Of a stretch of DNA of 64,000 nucleotides, positions 45,480-54,781 are shown one piece after another. This stretch comes from Hermatobates lingyangjiaoensis. Lineage: Eukaryota; Arthropoda; Insecta; Hemiptera; Hermatobatidae. Both the position numbers and the translations under genes were made by a program. The stretch spans positions 310,001-374,000 of the forward strand of contig JAPFBL010000048.1 in the NCBI GenBank assembly GCA_026182355.1, in the 5' to 3' direction. Below the pieces are notes generated by a model. The model was not told the DNA's origin and ran no database searches. It saw only the letters and a list, made by a program, of their open reading frames with translations. Each line of letters starts with the position of its first letter. The first letter of the stretch is position 1.

Positions 45480-46262
45480 AGAAAGGTTTTGTCTGTACAT
45501 TGGTTAGAACTGACTCATTTCAAGTTTTCTTAACGTTTCACACATTAGGGAAACCGAATCCACGCTTAGAAAAATGTCTGGTATGTTTGTCGGTCTATCT
45601 GCAAAATGTTGTCACAAGTAAACTCAGTCACCATAAGACATAGCAAGCTGAAACTTTGACAGTAGATTTGCGTTTGTCTAACTTAAAAAATAGGTTCTAA
45701 ATTTATTGGAAATTCGACGTAGAAACGAAGTTATGGACGTTTAAAACAAAAACTTTTGTCACAAGTAAAAACAAGCCACTGTGAGACATAGCATGATCAA
45801 ACTTTGACACTAGATTTTTGTATACCTAACTTAAAATATAGGCACTGAATGAATTGAAAATTCAGTTTAGAAGCGAAGTTATCACTTTTAAGCTGTATTT
45901 TGCTAACTAAACAGACAGGTTTATTTTGAAAACTAGCAAACGTACCCGTCTTTGACGGAATCAAAAATTCTATTATACTTGGTATTTCAAAATATCAATT
46001 ATAGTATTATACTAATACTACAATTAGAAGCTATAGAATAGTAGAAAATACCATTATTAGTACAGTGCTAAAAAAAAGCCTCTGTATACAAAGATTAGAT
46101 TTTAAGTTAGACATACACAAATCTGCAATCAATGTTTCAGCTTTATATGTCTTATGGTAGCAATATTTTGTGGACAAACCGACAGACAGAAATTATTCTA
46201 AGGGTACATGTGGCTACTCTGAAGTATGAAACGTAAAGAAAACTTGAAATGAGTTAGTTCTA
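45480..46262 (-). mobile_element. Helitron fragment with 3' terminus
   Basis: The minus-strand 3' end lies at 45932: GATTCCGTCAAAGACGGGTA then CGTTTGCTAGT, i.e. hairpin CCGTC-AAA-GACGG followed by CTAGT, the classic Helitron end. The terminal sequence to about 46100 matches the mirror copy ending at 48963. 45490-45930 and 46105-46260 carry sub-terminal repeats (AAACCGACAGACAGAAATT; CTTGAAATGAGT) shared with 47640-48090. Confidence 0.8.
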
Positions 46263-46269
46263 AATAACG

Positions 46270-46625
46270 TGCTCCCAGTCAAAAGCTAGCACGCAAGCCA
46301 CTGGGCTACTCTGGTTCCATACCTTACTTTATTACCAGTGTTTATATTACGCAAATATTAAATTAAAAAAAAATATTTTTGTTGTGTTTATTTATAATAC
46401 ATTTGCACTACTGTCATCGGCGAACAAGCAAGCTACTGGCAACCCTGGCTAGATCCCTTTACTTTATTACCATCTTTTATATTATCCACATTTTAAATTC
46501 AAAAAAATATTTGTTTGTTACATTTATTTATAATACATTTGCACTACTGTTATCGGCGATCACGCAAGCCACTGGGCTACTCTGGTCCCATACCTTACAT
46601 TATTACCAGTGTATTTATTAAGCAA
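46270..46625. repeat. ~120-bp tandem repeat, about 3 copies
   Basis: Same unit as 38040-38475 (TTTGCACTACTGTCATCGGC; GCAAGCCACTGGGCTACTCTG). It lies between two Helitron termini. Helitrons and related elements often carry internal minisatellites, so this may be element-borne. Confidence 0.9.
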
Positions 46626-46664
46626 ATATTAAATTAAAAAAAAGTTGACAGTTATATATAATAC

Positions 46665-47520
46665 ATAGCAAACGTACCCGTCTTTGAGGGAATCAGAAGT
46701 TCCTGTTTTGGTTTATTGCCGTGTGCCTATTGCCTTTCGGCTATACCACGGAGGAATCAGAAGTTCCGTCATTTTTGGTATTTCAAAATGTCATTAGAAA
46801 TTATAGAATAGTAGAAAATACCATTATTACTACAGTGTTAAACAAATGCCTCCAGCTTATACACTACATTAGCTGTCTGTCCTTCAGGTTCATGGTAGAA
46901 GAAAGAGTTGAAACCTCTGACCGTTGAGCATGTAAACTACATTTGACCATGTGAGAAAAACTTGGTCTCTCTAACTTGAATTCCTGCGTTAGATAAAGTC
47001 TCCCTTTGCGACTTAGTTAACGTCATTGCGAAATAGACTCTGACCCGACTTTGCAATCATTTCAACGTAAACAGACAGTGGCTCGGAATCAATGGTATGT
47101 GAAGTATACACACAGACTTCCCAATACCACATCCAGTCATTATGTCCGCCTCTATGGCATATCTGTGTAGAGCACGAACTCAGAGTCGTGTCCCGTTGCA
47201 CAGTTTTGGGGCACTCATGTTTCGTAACATGAAATTTGTTACTGCTACTAAATTGTAGCATGATTGGTGCTCTACTTTAAGTTTTTACTCATGAGCAGGC
47301 AGTCCAGGAGAAATAAATTCAGAGTCAAGAAATTCAATTAGATAATGAACTGCTTCTTCGTCACTAATCCAATCTCTTTACTGACTTGTAAGTTCTTTCC
47401 TCGGCTTCATATAGCGTAAGAACTTGTTTGTTGATTTTTCCTCCCTGTTCATATTAAGAGTTGAGAATTGCTCGTTTACTAAACATTTATTCTCAATAGA
47501 TAGTACATCCTTAACTCTGT
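46665..47520 (-). pseudogene. Helitron helicase C-terminal region, minus copy
   Basis: From about 47460 downward the frame fragments read KINKQVLTLYEAEERTYKSV, SDEEAVHYLIEFLDSE, SPGLPAHELKV and NMSAPKLCNGTRL, then a TGCG(K)GE-type segment. This order matches Helitron Rep/helicase C-termini ('EFLNSL..SGLPPH.L.LK.G.P..LLRN......LCNGTRL'). Several frameshifts and stops. The expected 3' end at about 46665 (TTTGCTATG) has lost the CTAGT and has GAGGG in the hairpin. Confidence 0.82.
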
Positions 47521-48200
47521 GAAACACCATTTCAATGATGTCAAATACGCAATATATTCATATGCTCAATTGAAATTAAAATCAACTAACAATACCTACT
47601 TGCCACACCTGTGTATTTTCAAAACAAACTTGTCTGTGAAGTTAGGAAAATACAGCTAAAAGCCCCATAACTTCGCTTCTGTACTGAATTAATAATCTAT
47701 TTAGAGCCCATATTTTAAGTTAGGCACACACAAATCCAGTGTCAATGTTTCAGCTCGCTATGTCTTATGGTGGCTGAGTTTACTTGTGACAAACATTTTT
47801 GCGTTAAACGTCCATAACCTCACTTCTACGTTGAATTTCCAATCAATTCATAGCCTATATTTTAAGTTAGACCTACACAAATCTACTGTAAAAGTTTCAG
47901 CTTTATATGTCTTATGGTAGCTGAGTTTACCTGTGACAAAGTTTTGCGGACAAACCGACAAACCGACAAACCGACAAACCGACAGAAATTTTTCTAAGGG
48001 TGGATTCGGTTTCTCCAATGTATGAAACGTAAAGAAAACTTGAAATGAGTCAGTTCTAAGCAATGTACAGACAAAATCATTATTTTAGTTATAAAGATAT
48101 ACAGATATAGCAGAAAGGTATTGTTAGTTGATTTTAATTTCATTTGCGTATATAAATATATTCCGTATTTGTTGACTAGGCGTTTTCCAGAGTTCAAGAT
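47521..48200. other. Helitron sub-terminal repeats
   Basis: Degenerate copies of a ~150-bp unit (CAAATCTACTGTAAAAGTTTCAGC; CTTATGGTAGCTGAGTTTAC; AAACCGACAGAAATTTTTCT) are shared in opposite orientation with 45490-45930. AAACCGACAAACCGAC is a short tandem at 47944-47982. Confidence 0.65.
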
Positions 48201-48964
48201 GTAGTATATCTTCAGAATTAATGTCTTTATGAACGAGAAATTCTCAACCCTTACTAATGAACATGTAGGAAAAATCAACAAACAAGTTCTTACGCTCTAT
48301 CAAGCCGAGGAAAGAACTTACAAGTCAGTGGACAAAGTGATTAGTGATGAGGAAGCAGTTCATTAACGAACTGAATTTCTTGACTCCGTGACTGCTCCTG
48401 GACTGCCTGCTCATGGGTATAGCACCAATCATGCAGCTATTTAGTAGCAGTAACAAATATCATGTAATAAACGTGAGTGGCCCAAAAATGCGAACTCGAC
48501 TCTGAGTTCGTGCTCTGCACAGATATGGCATAGAGCTAACATCATGACTGGGTGTGGTACCGGGGAGTCTGTGTGTGTATTACTCATACCATTCATTCCG
48601 ATCCATTTTGATACCACTATCCGTTTCCATTCAAACGATTACAATGTCCCTTCAGCCTCTACTTCGCAATGACAGTAACTAAGTCGCCAGGGGAAACTCT
48701 ATCTACCACAGGAATTGAATTGACCGAGACCAAGTTTTTCTCATATGGTCAACTGTAGTTTGCTTGCCCAAGAATCAGATGTTCCAACTCCTTGTTCTTC
48801 CATGAACCTGAAGGACAAACAGCTAATGTGGTGTATACAGAGACATTTGATTATCACTGTACTAATAATGATATTTTCTACTGTTCTATAGTTTCTAATA
48901 ATATTTAGGAACTCCATGTATCGTCGAATTTTTGATTCCGTCAAAGACGGGCACGTTTGCTAGT
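48200..48964 (+). pseudogene. Helitron helicase C-terminal region and 3' end, plus copy
   Basis: Frame fragments read TNEHVGKINKQVLTLYQAEE, SDEEAVH, TAPGLPAHG, TGCGTGESVC then SFAMTVTKSPGETLSTTGIE-like and FSYGQL, SSNSLFFHEPEGQTANVVYT, matching the Helitron helicase end (motifs 'TGCAKGE', 'CFAMTINKSQGQTL', 'FSHGQLYVA'). Stops and frameshifts are present. The 3' end is textbook: hairpin CCGTC-AAA-GACGG (48938-48950), then GCACGTTTG and CTAGT (48960-48964). Confidence 0.88.
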
Positions 48965-49065
48965 ATAGAAATAATCCATTCGACATTTTTCTTGCTGTTC
49001 AAAGCTCAAGAAATTAATTTTTAACACATTCAATGCCATTTCCGTGGAGTTATGCCTCCCAAAAA

Positions 49066-49660
49066 ATAAAAATGTTGGTTTTTTTATTTATACAACAAAC
49101 CATTTTGCATTAAAGTTTAAAAATAAGCAAGAATTAAAGAAATAATTTAAAATAAATATATCCGATATAGAATCTGAATTTTGTATAAGAACATAGTATA
49201 TTTACTGAGAACCCTTCAACAGCATGAGTCTAACCATTCCCCAATGTTTCATTGCAATTAGATGAACGGTTTAGAAAAGCACAAGAGACATACAGATAAA
49301 CATTAATTTTTATTTACATAAATATCAAGTTTGGCCATTACTTCTTTTTACTGAATAATCACTACTACTTTAAAACTTATCAGAAATTTATTTTAACTTT
49401 TTGGCTGTTATAGATTACGCCTTCGGATTCCACTAGGATAGAATAAAAAACTCCGTTTTTACATTTTTGTTTTGATTTTGAGAGCTTGAGTGAAATCATA
49501 GGGAAACATTTTTAAATGGAAGTGGACGAAAATCCAAGTTCAAATTGACTTTGTGTTTTCAGATTTTCAATGAAGTCAACCCTTTTTTTTTTTTAACAAT
49601 TTGATATGAATATGTTATGACAATTTTTTTTAAACATATGAGGTAATTCCTAATCATATA
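49066..49660. other. Non-coding AT-rich sequence
   Basis: No feature supported. Confidence 0.5.
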
Positions 49661-49699
49661 CCTTTAAGGACAAAATTTCTAAAAAATCCTTCTTTATGG

Positions 49700-49795
49700 C
49701 TTACCTAGAGCATCAAAGCAATCCACTGGCCAAATGTGACGTCTCTGGCACCAGTAGTTTTGACTTTGCGTTGATGTGTCAGCAGTTGTTGCCCC
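49700..49795 (-). CDS. Possible small exon, unidentified
   Basis: The minus frame DTSTQSQNYWCQRRHIWPVD, CFDAL runs into a good donor CTCTAG|GTAAGCC near 49704. The upstream limit is unclear: a stop lies at about 49790, and CCAG at about 49738 is a weak acceptor candidate. It could be a downstream exon of the gene at 54151-59134 or the edge of a transposon protein. Low confidence. Confidence 0.22.
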
Positions 49796-49814
49796 CTTTA
49801 CTCATTGGCATATA

Positions 49815-50148
49815 CAGTGGTACCTCCATGTTCAAACGACTTTGAACCATCGGAGTTTGAACAGAGATCTCGAGAAAATTATGCCTCCAGAATTTGAACA
49901 TAATTTTAGAACTCCAACGTTTGAGCTACTTTAGATTAAATAATGTACTTTTAGTAGCTTAAATACACGTTCCTATATAGAGAAAACTTTAATATTTAAA
50001 AAAAAATAATACCTGTACATGGTCTGACCAAACAGATTATCTCATTTCCCATTATGTATTTCTTAAAGGAAAATTATTTTTGGTTTTTGAGCAACTCTGT
50101 TGACAAAAATTCTGGAACTAATTATGATAGACAACCAAGATACCACTG
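49815..50148. mobile_element. Short TIR element (hAT-like MITE)
   Basis: Left end CAGTGGTACCTCCATGTTC and right end the reverse complement CAGTGGTATCTTGGTTGTC. ~334 bp, non-coding, with TTTGAAC-rich subterminal sequence. The CAGTGGTACCT terminus resembles hAT-type MITEs. No target duplication survives. Confidence 0.7.
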
Positions 50149-50695
50149 AATAAAGATCAAGGTACGAGTATAATTAGTCAAAATGACCCATTTTATTCAA
50201 ACTTGATATAAATATTTGTTATCCTCAAGAAAGAATCGGATAACTGTTACCTCCTCTATGGGAATATCCACTCATACATATATATAATGAACAGCTATAG
50301 GTAATGGGATATTGTTCACATCACCTGCAGGAAGATATGGTTTACCGTACTAGCAGAACGCGTACCCAGATAGCACTCTCTTTATCGAACATTAGTTTTT
50401 AATACGCACTGAGGGGACAATTAACTAGATTAATCAAAGAGAGTAAAGTAATTATCTCCAGTTGAGTTACTTATTGCTAACGAAACATTCAAGTTCTTTA
50501 CTTAAAAGCCGTCAAAACCGTCAGTGTGTAAGTGTGACTGTATTACTGTAAATTATTAATTAATCCTTTCAAACATTTTAAAGCCTGTTTTAGCTAGTTT
50601 ACATAAAGGAAAATAATTACAAAAAAATCAATGTTCATGTTTTGACGTTCCGAGAAATAATTTTACACAATTTATTATTATGTGAGTGTGTTTAA
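50149..50695. other. Non-coding sequence
   Basis: No feature supported. Confidence 0.5.
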
Positions 50696-50696
50696 G

Positions 50697-50935
50697 AATA
50701 TATATATATAAATGATCAAACCACAATAAGAAGAAATGGGAAAACAAGACTCAAATCTTTCAACCGTAACAAGCGGTCTTCGTCAGAGTCAAAAACCCAA
50801 CTTCTTAGCGACTCTGACGAAGACCGCTTGTTACGGTTGAAAGATCTTAGTCCTGTTTTCCCTTTCTTATTGTGGTTTGATCATTGATTGTTATTTCACG
50901 TGTTTATGTGAAATCTTTTTATATATATACATGAA
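50697..50935. mobile_element. PLE family-1 tail-out foldback, ~90-bp arms
   Basis: 50712-50791 (minus) and 50810-50905 (plus) are near-perfect reverse complements of the family-1 3' terminus, separated by an 18-bp spacer and bounded by (TA)n on both sides. The right end has the TTTCACGTGTTTATGTGAAA hairpin. There is no coding sequence, so this is a minimal version of the tail-out architecture. Confidence 0.92.
50810..50852 (+). ncRNA. Hammerhead ribozyme-like motif, PLE family 1
   Basis: GACT-CTGACGA-A-GACCG ... CGGTT-GAAA-GATCTT-AGTC. Core CUGACGA (50814-50820) and GAAA (50839-50842); stem II GACCG/CGGUU (one G-U), loop CUUGUUA; short stem III AG/CU; cleavage triplet CUU; stem I GACU (50810-50813) pairs perfectly with AGUC (50849-50852). 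One unpaired A separates the core from stem II. Other family-1 copies lie at about 1553-1596, 24840-24880, 30707-30750 and 60720-60760. Cleavage activity is inferred, not shown. Confidence 0.6.
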
Positions 50936-51784
50936 TATGTGTGTGTGTGCTGTTGTATGTTGCACCGTATGTTTGTTATGACATTGTGCTGAAGTTGTCA
51001 TTATTTGCAAAAAAAGAGGAATTGGTAAATTATCATTTACTCAATTTAACTCTTGAAGGTTCTGGTATAAAGTAGAACATACAACTTTTTCTGTAGATGA
51101 TTTTTCATACAAATATTTATACTACTTAATGTTTAATTGAAACACATTTAAATTGAAATTGTATTTTGTTTAATAAAAATAAGCAGTAAATGCTGGCAAA
51201 ACGGTGGCGACCAGTAACACAAGTCTGGAGAAGACAACATGATCAAATATAGTTGGAATTAAAAGGCTTACTAGCTTAAGGAAATTCTGTGAGCAATTGA
51301 AAGGACTATTGACGACCACAGAGCAAAGAAAATCCAGGAAGAAAAGCTGGACGAGTTTATCAAATTTTCCTGCAATCACATCACCTCGTTACTCTTCACA
51401 AAACTCTTGTCATTTTTATTTTAAAAATACATCAATGCAAAAAAAAATAACTATAAAACCCGTCCAATATTAGCTCTAACCTTTCACTACATAAAAGACT
51501 ATCCAAACTGGGCATGCTTAACTTACAAAAATAAATACGAACCTGTTTCGTGATGTACCTTAATTGACGTTTCTTTTTTTTTTACATTTCCTGTGGTGAA
51601 AATGTTTTGAAGTTGCTTTATTTTATCTCGTCTAAGTAATTATTTTTGTTACTGTTGTTGTTAAAAGAAGGTCGGGTGTTTAGTCTAGTGCTATCGTGTT
51701 AGCCAATAGCAATGAATGTAATAAGTTCAATTCTTGGTCATGAACTTAGGTTTTCCATTTGGGAGATTGAAAATATTGTAAGGC
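50936..51784. other. Non-coding sequence
   Basis: A short (TG)n run near 50938. The open frame at 51170-51379 has no family motif. No gene is supported. Confidence 0.5.
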
Positions 51785-52385
51785 TGTCTTAGGTTAGGTT
51801 AGGTTGCAATGGCAGCCCCACAAGGGAACACACGTAGACCGACCATTGGCCCTTTGTGATACCACACAATAAAGATTGATTCTACAGTGGGAGTCCTAAA
51901 TTTTCTAATGCAGTGCAATCAGTTATTATGTGGTATTTACTCATTGTAGGGTAAAAATCTACTGAAATGGTCTCCACATATAAAAATTTTAATGATATAA
52001 ACAACGCGTTTCGAACACGTAGTGTTCTGTTCAGTCCTATTCAGAGGCACTCATCCTTAGTTAATGCCTGAGGAAGAACACTACGTGTTCGAAACGCGTT
52101 GTTTATATCATTAATATTTTTATATGTGGAGACCATTTCAGTAGATTTTTACCCTACAATGAGTCCTAAATTTTGCCTAACTCAAATGTTTTTAGAGCAA
52201 GGATCTTTAACGAGTACCTGATATCGTACAGACTCGGGACCGATAGTTTAACGTCCTTCTCCGAGGGATGACGTGCTCAGATTTATTCAACTCCCGCGTG
52301 AATAAATCGAGGACCAGGTGGGGAACGAACCCCGGTCCTATTAGTTCAGAGGCGAGTACGTTAACCACTGAGCTAGTCCGACCCC
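51785..52385 (-). mobile_element. tRNA-derived SINE split by a foldback insertion
   Basis: Minus-oriented SINE with the head at 52385-52310 (TAGCTCAGTGGTTAACGTAC; GGTTCGTTCCCC, a mutated box B), a body identical in order to 44781-45092, and a tail at 51790-51812 reading AACCTAACCTAACCTAAG on the minus strand. It is interrupted at 51905-52160 by another element; the SINE sequence resumes exactly after a 14-bp duplication. Confidence 0.9.
51905..52160. mobile_element. Foldback element with 14-bp target duplication and hammerhead-like motif
   Basis: The insertion of 256 bp is flanked by the exact direct repeat GAGTCCTAAATTTT (51891-51904 and 52161-52174), a duplication of the SINE target. Arms about 51937-52034 and 52069-52158 are reverse complements (ATTGTAGGGTAAAAATCTAC; TATAAACAACGCGTTTCGAA). 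The outward motif is CTGAGGA-A-GAACAC-TAC-GTGTTC-GAAA-CGCGTT, with a 6-bp stem II. No coding sequence. Related to 39216-39470. Confidence 0.92.
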
Positions 52386-54150
52386 CAAGACTGTTTTAAG
52401 GAGAAGACGTACAATTTTTAATACCGAGTCTATACGATGTCAAACACCCGTTAAATATCTCTACTCTTGTAAAATTCAGTCATTTGATAAGGGAAAATGT
52501 AAGACTCTCAAGTAGAATAAAGGTGGGAAGTGGTTCGTATCTAAGTAAAATGAGTGTTAAATAACTAATGAGCTAGTAAATCGCGGTAAACTGTCCGCCG
52601 TGCTGAAGCATACCTTGTTTTTAGCGTGCTTTAAAATTGTGCATTTTCATTTATTGTTATACTATAAATCACTGTTGATATGAAAAGAGAGTAATTTGTT
52701 CCATTCATCTCTTATCTGATATCATCTCTTAACCAACCATGCGATATCAAAATATTGTAATGATTTGAGAGCTTTACCACTCATAGACGGTTTTTCCTAA
52801 TTATTCACTTCTCATCCCCTGTTCAGTTTACTTCAGTAATCTTAATTATCATAGAGATTTGGCAGCAAGTTACCTATGAATATTTGATTTAAGACTATAT
52901 AATTTCCACTCAAAGCCTTAATTACACATAGTTCTGAAATTTCAATACCTTGGCTTTCAAATAATTAATTCAAGGATATCAGTGCTTGTTAATCCTTTGT
53001 TATCTAATGAGAGTTATTCTCATGCAACTTCTGATTTGGTCATCACAAACTGATATCTCGATGAATATTGTTCGTCAATAAAGGTCATTTAAATCACCAA
53101 CTGTAAATCTACACGTTCTGTCATGTGGAGTTCTTTCACCTGGTAGTATATTTATAAGTTTCTCGCTTGCCTTTCGGGTAGTATAAAACCTTTAAGCATA
53201 TGAAACTTATTATCTTTAATGTTAAAAGAGTTTAACAACATAAACAATAATTAAGTGAAGGTCATTTCCTTCTCTTCATTTAATAGTTTGAAATCTACTC
53301 TCACAGAAAAATAAAGCATTTTACTTATCACTATAAATCTGACTTGTTCTAGAAGACTACGAAAAGTAGCACAAAGTTCCCAAAGAACTTTTAATATATT
53401 TGTAACATATAACTTCCAAAGAGAAATAAGAAAGTGAAGTGTATGAGATTTCAAAAATGTTTCCAAACCATTTTCATTAATATTAAATAATAACACTGGT
53501 TAACAATAATATTTTGAATGTTCAAAATTACCCTTTTTATCGTTAATTCCATATTGTTAATAACACTTATTTTATTAAATGTGTTAGTAATGCTGTAAAA
53601 AAATCTACCATCCTACCACAATAATAATCTCGTATTATTCTCGTTACTCTCAATAATATTCTCGTTCGACTGTTGTGAATATTGTCAAGTTTAACCTGCC
53701 TTTGAGTGAAACCGGTCCAAAGAGAGAGAAAAATATATACAAAGGCAAATGGTACATTTTCTTATTTCATTTCCTTCTATTACGTACTGCTATCGGGTCT
53801 GAAGCAGTTTTAAAAATAAATATTCATAGTCCAAAGCAAGTCTTCTATTTTTTTGAACTTATTTTTTTTTTCATCTGTCATAATGCACCACAAAGTGATT
53901 CAATTGTGTACGACGGTATACCTGCTGAAAAACATTCATTTTGATTCACTTATTATTATAATATCTTAAATGTTTCAATGCTGCAATCATAAACGAAATA
54001 ATATAAAATGAATACTCCTCTTTTTAAAATTGTGATTCAAAAACTATATATATATATATATGAATTACAATTTCATATCAGTTCAGCAAATAAATAACAT
54101 TAAAATTGCAATAATGAAAAAGAATACGGGATAAGTGCAATAATAATTAC
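52386..54150. other. Non-coding, presumed intron
   Basis: No exon is confidently seen. The frames at 53251-53496 (-) and 53675-53944 (+) lack splice context. This should be intron 3' of the 54151 donor on the minus strand. Confidence 0.45.
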
Positions 54151-54270
54151 CACATAGTTCTGAGGGTTAAGCAGGCGCTTTAGGTTATAGGGTACCCTGA
54201 AAGTCGTCCGGGACTTGACCATCTCAACCTGTTTCATCCCATCTCTTATGACGATTTGAAAGACATGGGG
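54151..54270 (-). CDS. Unidentified gene, exon 3
   Basis: Exon of exactly 40 codons, phase 0, between acceptor TTTGTTGTGTTGCAG|CCCCATG at 54270 and donor TATGTG|GTAATT at 54151. It encodes PHVFQIVIRDGMKQVEMVKS then RTTFRVPYNLKRLLNPQNYV, a soluble beta-rich-looking segment. It joins in frame to the 54695-54781 exon. The next exon was not located. I do not recognise the family. Confidence 0.75.
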
Positions 54271-54694
54271 CTGCAACACAACAAAGGAATATGCTCTTCA
54301 TAAGTATGACAGAGTGGGAGGTGACACTTTAGAGGAGTCAATCGACAACATTGTAGCTGGTTAGTATTATTGACTTTATAGGTTCGAAGCATGCTACATA
54401 GGGTGAGAGATGGCATTCTGTCAGTCAGAGAGAAGAGTCAATCATAAACAGTCAAATTACTTTACATGCTTAGGACCTGTGAAGACAGATACTTTTTAAT
54501 ATTTTTTCATGTTAGAAGTTTGACATGATATATAGTTCATTGTAGCTTGTGAGAGTTTTTTTCCATGTACATGCAGATTATGAAAATTTTACAATAAAAC
54601 AGCAGTTCTTATAGGCTTGGGTCGATAAATGTTTTAACAATATTTAGAAAAATGATCAATTACATAAAGACGTCAACATTACTAAACCACTTAC

Positions 54695-54781
54695 CGGTTC
54701 AAAATATAATTGTGGTGCTGTTTGACTGCCGTCAAGTTCCAACTGGGTTATGACTTTATTCACCAAATTTAAACCCTTTAT
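54695..54781 (-). CDS. Unidentified gene, exon 2
   Basis: Exon of 29 codons, phase 0, acceptor AAATTTCAG|ATAAAGG at 54781 and donor GAACCG|GTAAGTGG at 54695. It encodes IKGLNLVNKVITQLELDGSQ then TAPQLYFEP. The intron to exon 3 is about 424 bp. Splice sites are strong at both ends, and all three exon lengths are multiples of three. Confidence 0.75.

Noticed and set aside
51790..51812. Interstitial telomere repeat (TTAGG)n
   Set aside because: Only three units, forming the tail of a SINE whose other copies end similarly.
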